Of a stretch of 64,000 bases of DNA, positions 11,320-24,000 are shown in pieces. The translations under genes and the position numbers were made by a program. The DNA is from Acanthosepion lycidas. Taxonomy: Eukaryota; Mollusca; Cephalopoda; Sepiida; Sepiidae. Each line of letters starts with the position of its first letter. Within the stretch, counting starts at the first letter, position 1. The notes below the pieces were generated by a model, which worked only from the letters and a program-made list of their open reading frames with translations, made no database searches and was not told where the DNA came from. The stretch spans positions 7,501 through 71,500 of the forward strand of contig CAWVQA010000090.1 of the NCBI GenBank assembly GCA_963932145.1, given 5' to 3'.

Positions 11320-12081
11320 ATATATGTGTGTGTGTGTGTGTTAAAAACGACAGACAAGGTACTACCATTAAGCTTTTCATTTAATTTTTCTTGCGTCCGA
11401 ACAAGTGTTTTCTTTTTGGAACACAGACGGTGTAGAAACTGCCCAAACCCTATCCTCAAAAATAACAACACTAGCAAAGTCAAAAAAAAATTACAATGAA
11501 CGAGCATTATCTATCAGTTCAAATGCCCCTTAAGGAAATGTGTTCCTAATCAAACCGAAAGAATAACTAATTACATCGGTTACATGCCTAGCCAGACGCC
11601 TTATGTTACACCACAGCTCTATTAGAACCCATGAAAACACAAGCACAAAATAACCAGACCCCATTCAAAACATACTAGTAGAAAACACGACCATAATAAC
11701 CTCAACCGCCTGTAAAAAAAAAGATTAAAAATAATGGAAGCCTTAATAATAAAAAAGAAAAATCCAACAATATTAACTACGAACCCGGCCACAATGTGTT
11801 GTGTTCGCAAAATAAAACATCTCTATAACACGAAAAACATACACACAACGCACACACTCAATAAAACTGAAAAAATAAAATCATCCTTGATAATGGCTAA
11901 AAGGTATAGCCGAAAGGGCTCGGAATTATAGAACATTTAGACAGTTTCTCTACACACCCTGTGTCCAAAAAAGAAAACACTTGTTCGAGCACAAGAAAAA
12001 ATTAAATAAAAAGCTTAATCGTAGTACCTTGTCTGTACTTTTTAATGTAACGTGCGTAAGTGAAGGATTGCTGCCTAAATA

Positions 12082-12123
<42 letters not shown>

Positions 12124-12130
12124 CACTTTT
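11320..12130 (+). mobile_element. Penelope-like element, endonuclease end with inverted arms
   Basis: The centre (about 11600-11850) reads in broken frames as a string matching the PLE fragment at 38792-39022: a LVENTTIITSTACKK segment, then IMEALIIKKKNPTIL. This is the usual C-terminal end of the GIY-YIG endonuclease of Penelope-like retroelements (a conserved KRLxIxEAL box). It is bracketed by inverted arms: 11340-11455 and the reverse complement of 11935-12050 share GACAAGGTACTAC, TTAAGCTTTT and CGAACAAGTGTTTTCTTTTT. The same arm occurs at 39090-39210. The element is broken and lacks RT. Confidence 0.6.
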
Positions 12131-12550
12131 CTAGTTTCTGGTCGTCTGATTTGAAAAGGTGATTTAATTTATTACGCCTGTTATCCTCGAAAGTCTAAAC
12201 GCATTTTCCTATAAGACTATTTTATATTTCATTCCGAGCTGAAGCCGCCGAATCTAACACACGTCATCGAAACACGTTGTTACTAAAAAAAAAAAAAGCT
12301 TTTCCTCTATGTTCCATTCATTGTGAAATTATATATTTTCCTTGTTCTTAGGAATAGCCAAGAACTACAGATTGCAATAGACATCTAAAGAAAGCCAGAA
12401 AACTTCTCGACCGAAAAGTTGTGGTGAGATAAAAAATAAAAATTCTAAATATTTACAGAAGCAAATTTCTTAATACAGGACAAAAGTCAAAGTGGTTCTT
12501 ATGAGTCTTTTACATCACATTTCAAAGGATTATCCAATTCGTAAATGGCT
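12131..12550. other. Unassigned intergenic DNA
   Basis: No gene, repeat or RNA recognised. Confidence 0.4.
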
Positions 12551-12592
12551 TCTCTTCTCCCTATCCCCAGCTATGGGTTAAATACATCATAG
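12551..12592 (+). repeat. Scrap of a SINE body
   Basis: TCTCCCTATCCCCAGCTATG followed by GGTTAAATA matches the 3' body of the SINE at 55770-55925 (CTCCCCCCAGCTATGGGTAAATA). Confidence 0.45.
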
Positions 12593-12678
12593 AGCCTGGG
12601 ATGACAACACGTATACTATTCCAATTCATGAAGAAGGCAACAGGAACCACTCCACTGTCTTTACAAAAAAAGAATGAC

Positions 12679-12815
12679 AATTTATTTTCACCATTTCACC
12701 GAAAGCAAGGCAATAAAGCCACTAAGACGCAAGAGGGTTAATGAGTGTTAGAGAATATGATAAAATATACTATTAAAAGAAAGAGGACAATAAATGAACA
12801 AGAATTAAGAAGTTT
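12679..12815 (-). mobile_element. LINE 3' tail, minus strand
   Basis: Reverse complement of the recurrent LINE end: GGCAATAAAGCCACTAAGAC, then GCAAGAGGGTTA, then GAGTGTTAGAGAATATGA. It runs into the terminal-domain remnant (AATTAAGAAGTTTGAAGATA), where a separate tandem block begins. Confidence 0.65.
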
Positions 12816-13125
12816 GAAGATAGCGACTGACGTAAAGAGACATGACGGTATATGTCCTGACGATCATAAGAAGCTAGAAGATAATGATTGTCATAGCATT
12901 CAGTGTTAATAAAGAAAAGGAAGCGGTGAAGAGCCATGACCGTCTACGTCCTGACGAGCATAAGAAGCTAGAAGATAACGATTGACATCGCAATGTTAAT
13001 AAAGAAAAGGAAGCAGTGAAGAGCCATGATAGTCTATGTCCTGAAGGGCATAAGAAGCTTGAAGATAACGATTTACATTGCATTCAATGTTAATTAAAAA
13101 AGGAAGCCGTGAAGAGCAATAAAGA
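12816..13125 (-). repeat. Four tandem copies of a chimeric LINE-end monomer
   Basis: Units begin at about 12816, 12877, 12971 and 13061 (61-94 bp). Each joins, on the minus strand, the Jockey-group terminal segment (TGCAATGTCAATCGTTATCT) to the RTE end block (reverse complement of GTGAAGAGCCATGACCGTCT). The last unit is incomplete. The fusion of two LINE families must predate the tandem duplication. Confidence 0.6.
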
Positions 13126-13865
13126 ATTAAATGATTTTATAATGAATATTCCAAGCGTGAAAATAATTTTTCTTTTTGAAGTTGAATCTGATGACAATAT
13201 AAACTAATTTATTTTCTTTACTTAGAATTTGAAATAAGTATTTCAGAGAAGACAGATTACATGAGCGAATATACTGGGATTTTCCCAAACATTTTTAAAA
13301 AATAAAATGCCTTCACACATGTATGCCGGTCAGAAATATTCATTCGTTTTGTTTGAGTTTCTCGGTTTCATGTTTTTCACGTCTCGTGCAAAGGGATATT
13401 AACAAAAACATCAGATCGTGAAGCTGGTATCAAAACGAAGTACATTTATTTCTCTTCAAAATTGGAAGGGTTGATTAATAAAAAATAAAAAGGGTTGTCA
13501 ATCTTATAAAAAAAGTTTTAGATATAATGATGAAACTGGTATTAGGAAGTTAAATTATTTCTTTTCAAAATTACGAGGGTAGTTTAATAAATATGGTTGC
13601 CAATCTTATAAAATAATTTCAGATCAGATATAATAATGATACTGGTATCAAAAAGTCAGTTCTTTTATTTATCTTCATAATTACGAGGGTTGGTTGATAA
13701 ATATGGCTGTCAATCGTATAAAACAAGTTTTAGATCACACAGAATAATGATACTTGCATAAAAAAGAAGTCAGTTTTTTTTTAATTATCTTCATAATGAC
13801 GAGGATTGCTTGATAAATATGGCTATCAATTGTATAAAACAAGTTTTAGATGACACACTATATTA

Positions 13866-14224
13866 TAGGTACGTCCCAAATAACGCTAAAAAAAGTGGTA
13901 TGCCCTGGAGAAAAAAGGTCCCCAAATTGATAAAAAAAATTGTAACGTGTAAATGTTTATGTTAAAATTAAAGAGGGAAGACCAAGGTATTTTTTGAATA
14001 TTTTTTCAGATTTTTTAATCCTTCCTATAAATTTTAAAAATTTTATTTAAAAATCTCGTTTTTCTTGAATAAAAAAAAAATTAGTAAAATTGATTTATCG
14101 ACATTTCTGCCCGAATTTGTAAACAAAAAATCAAAATTAGTTCAAAAATCAATTAAAATTCAATTACACCTTTTTTTTTTTTTGTTATCTTAGGAAATTT
14201 AGAATGATTAAAGTATACTTAATG
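13866..14224 (+). mobile_element. Truncated left end of the hAT-like element
   Basis: Starts TAGGTACGTCCCAAATAACG and stays closely similar to 33798-34153 through GGTCCCCAAATTGATAAAA, GACATTTCTGCCCGAATTTG and AGAATGATTAAAGTATACTT, then stops abruptly and returns to array sequence. It interrupts an array unit, so it arrived after the left edge of the array existed. Confidence 0.85.
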
Positions 14225-14244
14225 ACAGAGTATAATGATACTGG

Positions 14245-15047
14245 TGTCGTGTCCACTAAAATATCAACTACAATATTTATAAACCAATCACACTCAAGAA
14301 AACACTTACATCTTAAAAAACACCAATAAAATCATAGATTACAAATCAGAATGTTTGTTGTATTAGTCATCATCATTTTTAGGTAGATACCGACCAAATA
14401 TCGTACGGACGTAGTAGAAGACATACCACGTGACTTCTTAGGGCCAATTAGGAATAGATAAATAATTTAATTCTGGAGCCGATATTGTTCGGAAAAAGTG
14501 TATAAAAACATACGAAATCCGTTCCCGAAACCATATACACGCTGCTGCCAGCAAGCTACACACACCTCTCGCCGATGACCTTCATGACCTCATGTCAAAA
14601 ACGACAGCGTTGACAAACTCCAGACCACGGCAACACCGCCAACAGTAAGAAACAATTCGTATTTCTCGTATCCGTTTTTATTATGAATCACGCACACACA
14701 CGTTGACTTTTTCATACAAACACACATCACAAGATTTTATTGTTTCTCACACACGTACACAAAAACAGTTTATATTTTATTTCAGAAACTTTATCAACCC
14801 AAACAAAAGACATTACTTTCCAATCTATTACCAACATTTTGTATTCCTATCGTTATATTAAATCAATGTTTATTTGTTGAAACTACGTCGTCTTTTCTAC
14901 TGAATTTTATTCCTTCGATGAAAAGCGTTTGATTATTCTAGGCGGCCAAATTACGAGTGACCCTGTAACAATATTTTATTAATGTATTGAATCCCGACAC
15001 ACCAAATTTTAATATTCAACAAAAAACCGAGTAGAAGGATTCCTACA
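14245..15047. mobile_element. Probable solo LTR inside the array
   Basis: An 803-bp insertion beginning TGTCGTGTCCACTAAA and ending AAGGATTCCTACA, flanked on both sides by CTGG, the array sequence that should be continuous (ATACTGG|TATCAAAA). TG...CA ends with a 4-bp duplication are those of an LTR. About 480 bp of it recurs in opposite orientation at 46570-47113. It has no internal coding region, so it is read as a fossil solo LTR. Confidence 0.65.
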
Positions 15048-18000
15048 CTGGTATGAAAAACTCACTTCTTTTATTTATCTTCATAATTACGAGGGTTGGT
15101 TGATAAATATGGCTGTCAATCGTATAGAACAAGTTTCAGATCAGACAGAATAATGATACTTTCATCAAAAATGAAGTCAGTTTTTTTTTATTATCTTCAT
15201 AATTACGAGGGTTTCTTGATAAATATGGCTGTCACTCGTATAAAACAAGTTTTAGATCACACAGAATAATGATACTTGCATCAAAAAGTCATTTCTTTTA
15301 TTTATCTTCATAATTACGAGGGTTGTTTGATAAATATGGCTGCCAATCGTATAGAAACAAGTTTCAGATGACAGTATAATGATACTCGTATCAAAATGTC
15401 AGTTTTTTTTATTTATCTTCATAATTACGAGGGTTGTTTGATAAATATGGCTGTCAATCGTATAAAACAAGTTTTAGATGACAGTATAATGATACTGGTA
15501 TCAAAAAGTCAGTTTTTTTTTAATTAATCTTCATAATTACGAGGATTGTTTAATAAATATGGCTGTCAATCGTATAAAACAAGTTTCAGATGACAGTATA
15601 ATGATACTGGTATAAAAAAGTCAGTTTTTTTTTTATTTATCTTCATAATTACGAGGGTTGTTTGATAAATATGGCTGTCAATCGTATAAAACAAGTTTCA
15701 GATGACAGTATAATGATACTGGTATCAAAAAGTCAGTTTTTTTTATTTATCTTCATAATTACGAGGGTTGTTTGATAAATATGGCTGTCAATCGTATAAA
15801 ACAAGTTTCAGGTGACAGTATAATGATACTGGTATCAAAAAGTCAGTTTTTTTTTATTTATCTTCATAATTACGAGGGTTGTTTGATAAATATGGCTGTC
15901 AATCGTATAAAACAAGTTTCAGATGACAGTATAATGATACTGGTATCAAAAAGTCAGTTTTTTTTTATTTATCTTCATAATTACGAGGGTTGTTTGATAA
16001 ATATGGCTGTCAATCGTATAAAACAAGTTTCAGATGACAGTATAATGATACTGGTATCAAAAAGTCAGTTTTTTTTATTTATCTTCATAATTACGAGGGT
16101 TGTTTGATAAATATGGCTGTCAATCGTATAAAACAAGTTTCAGATGACAGTATAATGATACTGGTATAAAAAAGTCAGTTTTTTTTTTATTTATCTTCAT
16201 AATTACGAGGGTTGTTTGATAAATATGGCTGTCAATCGTATAAAACAAGTTTCAGATGACAGTATAATGATACTGGTATAAAAAAGTCAGTTTTTTTTTT
16301 ATTTATCTTCATAATTACGAGGATTGGTTGATAAATATGGCTGTCAATCGTATAAAACAAGTTTCAGATGACAGTATAATGATACTGGTATCAAAAAGTC
16401 AGTTTTTTTTTTATTTATCTTCATAATTACGAGGGTTGTTTGATAAATATGGCTGTCAATCGTATAAAACAAGTTTCAGATGACAGTATAATGATACTGG
16501 TATCAAAAAGTCAGTTTTTTTTTATTTATCTTCATAATTACGAGGATTGTTTGATAAATATGGCTGTCAATCGTATAAAACAAGTTTCAGATGACAGTAT
16601 AATGATACTCGTATCAAAATGTCAGTTTTTTTTATTTATCTTCATAATTACGAGGGTTGTTTGATAAATATGGCTGTCAATCGTATAAAACAAGTTTCAG
16701 ATGACAGTATAATGATACTGGTATCAAAAAGTCAGTTTTTTTTTTATTTATCTTCATAATTACGAGGGTTGTTTGATAAATATGACTGTCAATCGTATAA
16801 AACAAGTTTCAGATGACAGTATAATGATACTGGTATCAAAAAGTCAGTTTTTTTTATTTATCTTCATAATTACGAGGGTTGTTTGATAAATATGGCTGTC
16901 AATCGTATAAAACAAGTTTCAGATGACAGTATAATGATACTGGTATAAAAAAGTCAGTTTTTTTTTTATTTATCTTCATAATTACGAGGGTTGTTTGATA
17001 AATATGGCTGTCAATCGTATAAAACAAGTTTCAGATGACAGTATAATGATACTGGTATAAAAAAGTCAGTTTTTTTTATTTATCTTCATAATTACGAGGG
17101 TTGTTTGATAAATATGGCTGTCAATCGTATAAAACAAGTTTCAGATGACAGTATAATGATACTGGTATCAAAAAGTCAGTTTTTTTTTTATTTATCTTCA
17201 TAATTACGAGGGTTGTTTGATAAATATGACTGTCAATCGTATAAAACAAGTTTCAGATGACAGTATAATGATACTGGTATCAAAAAGTCAGTTTTTTTTA
17301 TTTATCTTCATAATTACGAGGGTTGTTTGATAAATATGGCTGTCAATCGTATAAAACAAGTTTCAGATGACAGTATAATGATACTGGTATCAAAAAGTCA
17401 GTTTTTTTTATTTATCTTCATAATTACGAGGGTTGTTTGATAAATATGGCTGTCAATCGTATAAAACAAGTTTCAGATGACAGTATAATGATACTGGTAT
17501 CAAAAAGTCAGTTTTTTTTATTTATCTTCATAATTACGAGGGTTGTTTGATAAATATGGCTGTCAATCGTATAAAACAAGTTTCAGATGACAGTATAATG
17601 ATACTGGTATCAAAAAGTCATTTTTTTTTTTATTTATCTTCATAATTACGAGGGTTGTTTGATAAATATGGCTGTCAATCGTATAAAACAAGTTTCAGGT
17701 GACAGTATAATGATACTGGTATAAAAAAGTCAGTTTTTTTTTTATTTATCTTCATAATTACGAGGGTTGTTTGATAAATATGGCTGTCAATCGTATAAAA
17801 CAAGTTTCAGATGACAGTATAATGATACTGGTATCAAAAAGTCAGTTTTTTTTATTTATCTTCATAATTACGAGGGTTGTTTGATAAATATGGCTGTCAA
17901 TCGTATAAAACAAGTTTCAGATGACAGTATAATGATACTGGTATAAAAAAGTCAGTTTTTTTTTTATTTATCTTCATAATTACGAGGGTTGTTTGATAAA

Positions 18001-21000
18001 TATGGCTGTCAATCGTATAAAACAAGTTTCAGATGACAGTATAATGATACTGGTATCAAAAAGTCAGTTTTTTTTATTTATCTTCATAATTACGAGGGTT
18101 GTTTGATAAATATGGCTGTCAATCGTATAAAACAAGTTTCAGATGACAGTATAATGATACTGGTATAAAAAAAGTCAGTTTTTTTTTTATTTATCTTCAT
18201 AATTACGAGGGTTGTTTGATAAATATGGCTGTCAATCGTATAAAACAAGTTTCAGATGACAGTATAATGATACTGGTATCAAAAAGTCAGTTTTTTTTTT
18301 ATTTATCTTCATAATTACGAGGGTTGTTTGATAAATATGACTGTCAATCGTATAAAACAAGTTTCAGATGACAGTATAATGATACTGGTATCAAAAAGTC
18401 AGTTTTTTTTATTTATCTTCATAATTACGAGGGTTGTTTGATAAATATGGCTGTCAATCGTATAAAACAAGTTTCAGATGACAGTATAATGATACTGGTA
18501 TAAAAAAGTCAGTTTTTTTTTTATTTATCTTCATAATTACGAGGGTTGTTTGATAAATATGGCTGTCAATCGTATAAAACAAGTTTCAGATGACAGTATA
18601 ATGATACTGGTATAAAAAAGTCAGTTTTTTTTTTATTTATCTTCATAATTACGAGGATTGGTTGATAAATATGGCTGTCAATCGTATAAAACAAGTTTCA
18701 GGTGACAGTATAATGATACTGGTATAAAAAAGTCAGTTTTTTTTTTATTTATCTTCATAATTACGAGGGTTGTTTGATAAATATGGCTGTCAATCGTATA
18801 AAACAAGTTTCAGATGACAGTATAATGATACTGGTATCAAAAAGTCAGTTTTTTTTTATTTATCTTCATAATTACGAGGATTGTTTGATAAATATGGCTG
18901 TCAATCGTATAAAACAAGTTTCAGATGACAGTATAATGATACTCGTATCAAAATGTCAGTTTTTTTTATTTATCTTCATAATTACGAGGGTTGTTTGATA
19001 AATATGGCTGTCAATCGTATAAAACAAGTTTCAGATGACAGTATAATGATACTGGTATCAAAAAGTCAGTTTTTTTTTTATTTATCTTCATAATTACGAG
19101 GGTTGTTTGATAAATATGACTGTCAATCGTATAAAACAAGTTTCAGATGACAGTATAATGATACTGGTATCAAAAAGTCAGTTTTTTTTATTTATCTTCA
19201 TAATTACGAGGGTTGTTTGATAAATATGGCTGTCAATCGTATAAAACAAGTTTCAGATGACAGTATAATGATACTGGTATAAAAAAGTCAGTTTTTTTTT
19301 TATTTATCTTCATAATTACGAGGGTTGTTTGATAAATATGGCTGTCAATCGTATAAAACAAGTTTCAGATGACAGTATAATGATACTGGTATAAAAAAGT
19401 CAGTTTTTTTTTTATTTATCTTCATAATTACGAGGGTTGTTTGATAAATATGACTGTCAATCGTATAAAACAAGTTTCAGATGACAGTATAATGATACTG
19501 GTATCAAAAAGTCAGTTTTTTTTATTTATCTTCATAATTACGAGGGTTGTTTGATAAATATGGCTGTCAATCGTATAAAACAAGTTTCAGATGACAGTAT
19601 AATGATACTGGTATCAAAAAGTCATTTTTTTTTTATTTATCTTCATAATTACGAGGATTGTTTGATAAATATGGCTGTCAATCGTATAAAACAAGTTTCA
19701 GATGACAGTATAATGATACTGGTATCAAAAAGTCAGTTTTTTTTTTATTTATCTTCATAATTACGAGGATTGTTTGATAAATATGGCTGTCAATCGTATA
19801 AAACAAGTTTCAGATGACAGTATAATGATACTGGTATCAAAAAGTCATTTTTTTTTTATTTATCTTCATAATTACGAGGATTGTTTAATAAATATGGCTG
19901 TCAATCGTATAAAACAAGTTTCAGATGACAGTATAATGATACTGGTATCAAAAAGTCAGTTTTTTTTTTATTTATCTTCATAATTACGAGGATTGTTTGA
20001 TAAATATGGCTGTCAATCGTATAAAACAAGTTTCAGATGACAGTATAATGATACTGGTATAAAAAAGTCAGTTTTTTTTTTATTTATCTTCATAATTACG
20101 AGGATTGTTTGATAAATATGGCTGTCAATCGTATAAAACAAGTTTCAGATGACAGTATAATGATACTGGTATCAAAAAGTCAGTTTTTTTTATTTATCTT
20201 CATAATTACGAGGATTGGTTGATAAATATGGCTGTCAATCGTATAAAACAAGTTTCAGATGACAGTATAATGATACTGGTATAAAAAAGTCAGTTTTTTT
20301 TTTATTTATCTTCATAATTACGAGGATTGTTTGATAAATATGGCTGTCAATCGTATAAAACAAGTTTCAGATGACAGTATAATGATACTGGTATCAAAAA
20401 GTCAGTTTTTTTTTTATTTATCTTCATAATTACGAGGATTGGTTGATAAATATGGCTGTCAATCGTATAAAACAAGTTTCAGATGACAGTATAATGATAC
20501 TGGTATAAAAAAGTCAGTTTTTTTTTTATTTATCTTCATAATTACGAGGATTGTTTGATAAATATGGCTGTCAATCGTATAAAACAAGTTTCAGATGACA
20601 GTATAATGATACTGGTATAAAAAAGTCAGTTTTTTTTTTATTTATCTTCATAATTACGAGGATTGTTTGATAAATATGGCTGTCAATCGTATAAAACAAG
20701 TTTCAGATGACAGTATAATGATACTGGTATCAAAAAGTCAGTTTTTTTTATTTATCTTCATAATTACGAGGATTGTTTGATAAATATGGCTGTCAATCGT
20801 ATAAAACAAGTTTCAGATGACAGTATAATGATACTGGTATAAAAAAGTCAGTTTTTTTTTTATTTATCTTCATAATTACGAGGATTGTTTGATAAATATG
20901 GCTGTCAATCGTATAAAACAAGTTTCAGATGACAGTATAATGATACTGGTATCAAAAAGTCAGTTTTTTTTTTATTTATCTTCATAATTACGAGGATTGG

Positions 21001-24000
21001 TTGATAAATATGGCTGTCAATCGTATAAAACAAGTTTCAGATGACAGTATAATGATACTGGTATAAAAAAGTCAGTTTTTTTTTTATTTATCTTCATAAT
21101 TACGAGGATTGTTTGATAAATATGGCTGTCAATCGTATAAAACAAGTTTCAGATGACAGTATAATGATACTGGTATCAAAAAGTCAGTTTTTTTTTTATT
21201 TATCTTCATAATTACGAGGATTGTTTGATAAATATGGCTGTCAATCGTATAAAACAAGTTTCAGATGACAGTATAATGATACTGGTATCAAAAAGTCAGT
21301 TTTTTTTATTTATCTTCATAATTACGAGGATTGGTTGATAAATATGGCTGTCAATCGTATAAAACAAGTTTCAGATGACAGTATAATGATACTGGTATCA
21401 AAAAGTCAGTTTTTTTTTTATTTATCTTCATAATTACGAGGATTGTTTGATAAATATGGCTGTCAATCGTATAAAACAAGTTTCAGATGACAGTATAATG
21501 ATACTGGTATCAAAAAGTCAGTTTTTTTTATTTATCTTCATAATTACGAGGATTGGTTGATAAATATGGCTGTCAATCGTATAAAACAAGTTTCAGATGA
21601 CAGTATAATGATACTGGTATCAAAAAGTCAGTTTTTTTTTTATTTATCTTCATAATTACGAGGATTGTTTGATAAATATGGCTGTCAATCGTATAAAACA
21701 AGTTTCAGATGACAGTATAATGATACTGGTATCAAAAAGTCAGTTTTTTTTATTTATCTTCATAATTACGAGGATTGGTTGATAAATATGGCTGTCAATC
21801 GTATAAAACAAGTTTCAGATGACAGTATAATGATACTGGTATCAAAAAGTCAGTTTTTTTTTTATTTATCTTCATAATTACGAGGATTGTTTGATAAATA
21901 TGGCTGTCAATCGTATAAAACAAGTTTCAGATGACAGTATAATGATACTGGTATCAAAAAGTCAGTTTTTTTTATTTATCTTCATAATTACGAGGATTGT
22001 TTGATAAATATGGCTGTCAATCGTATAAAACAAGTTTCAGATGACAGTATAATGATACTGGTATCAAAAAGTCAGTTTTTTTTTTATTTATCTTCATAAT
22101 TACGAGGATTGTTTGATAAATATGGCTGTCAATCGTATAAAACAAGTTTCAGATGACAGTATAATGATACTGGTATCAAAAAGTCAGTTTTTTTTATTTA
22201 TCTTCATAATTACGAGGATTGGTTGATAAATATGGCTGTCAATCGTATAAAACAAGTTTCAGATGACAGTATAATGATACTGGTATCAAAAAGTCAGTTT
22301 TTTTTTTATTTATCTTCATAATTACGAGGGTTGTTTGATAAATATGGCTGTCAATCGTATAAAACAAGTTTCAGATGACAGTATAATGATACTGGTATCA
22401 AAAAGTCAGTTTTTTTTATTTATCTTCATAATTACGAGGGTTGTTTGATAAATATGGCTGTCAATCGTATAAAACAAGTTTCAGATGACAGTATAATGAT
22501 ACTGGTATCAAAAAGTCAGTTTTTTTTATTTATCTTCATAATTACGAGGGTTGTTTGATAAATATGGCTGTCAATCGTATAAAACAAGTTTCAGGTGACA
22601 GTATAATGATACTGGTATCAAAAAGTCAGGTTTTTTTTATTTATCTTCATAATTACGAGGATTGTTTGATAAATATGGCTGTCAATCGTATAAAACAAGT
22701 TTCAGATGACAGTATAATGATACTGGTATCAAAAAGTCAGTTTTTTTTTTATTTATCTTCATAATTACGAGGATTGTTTGATAAATATGGCTGTCAATCG
22801 TATAAAACAAGTTTCAGATGACAGTATAATGATACTGGTATCAAAAAGTCATTTTTTTTTTATTTATCTTCATAATTACGAGGATTGTTTAATAAATATG
22901 GCTGTCAATCGTATAAAACAAGTTTCAGATGACAGTATAATGATACTGGTATCAAAAAGTCAGTTTTTTTTATTTATCTTCATAATTACGAGGGTTGTTT
23001 GATAAATATGGCTGTCAATCGTATAAAACATGTTTCAGATGACAGTATAATGATACTGGTATCAAAAAGTCAGTTTTTTTTATTTATCTTCATAATTACG
23101 AGGATTGGTTGATAAATATGGCTGTCAATCGTATAAAACATGTTTCAGATGACAGTATAATGATACTGGTATCAAAAAGTCAGTTTTTTTTTTATTTATC
23201 TTCATAATTACGAGGATTGTTTGATAAATATGGCTGTCAATCGTATAAAACAAGTTTCAGATGACAGTATAATGATACTGGTATCAAAAAGTCAGTTTTT
23301 TTTATTTATCTTCATAATTACGAGGATTGGTTGATAAATATGGCTGTCAATCGTATAAAACAAGTTTCAGATGACAGTATAATGATACTGGTATCAAAAA
23401 GTCAGTTTTTTTTATTTATCTTCATAATTACGAGGATTGGTTGATAAATATGGCTGTCAATCGTATAAAACAAGTTTCAGGTGACAGTATAATGATACTG
23501 GTATCAAAAAGTCAGTTTTTTTTATTTATCTTCATAATTACGAGGGTTGTTTGATAAATATGGCTGTCAATCGTATAAAACATGTTTCAGATGACAGTAT
23601 AATGATACTGGTATCAAAAAGTCAGTTTTTTTTATTTATCTTCATAATTACGAGGATTGTTTAATAAATATGGCTGTCAATCGTATAAAACAAGTTTCAG
23701 ATGACAGTATAATGATACTGGTATCAAAAAGTCAGTTTTTTTTATTTATCTTCATAATTACGAGGGTTGTTTGATAAATATGGCTGTCAATCGTATAAAA
23801 CATGTTTCAGATGACAGTATAATGATACTGGTATCAAAAAGTCAGTTTTTTTTATTTATCTTCATAATTACGAGGATTGGTTGATAAATATGGCTGTCAA
23901 TCGTATAAAACATGTTTCAGATGACAGTATAATGATACTGGTATCAAAAAGTCAGTTTTTTTTTTATTTATCTTCATAATTACGAGGATTGTTTGATAAA

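Noticed and set aside
15772-23002. Seven repeat-protein frames of 69-111 codons in the array
   Set aside because: They follow from units of exactly 111 bp and end wherever the T run changes; the satellite itself explains them.
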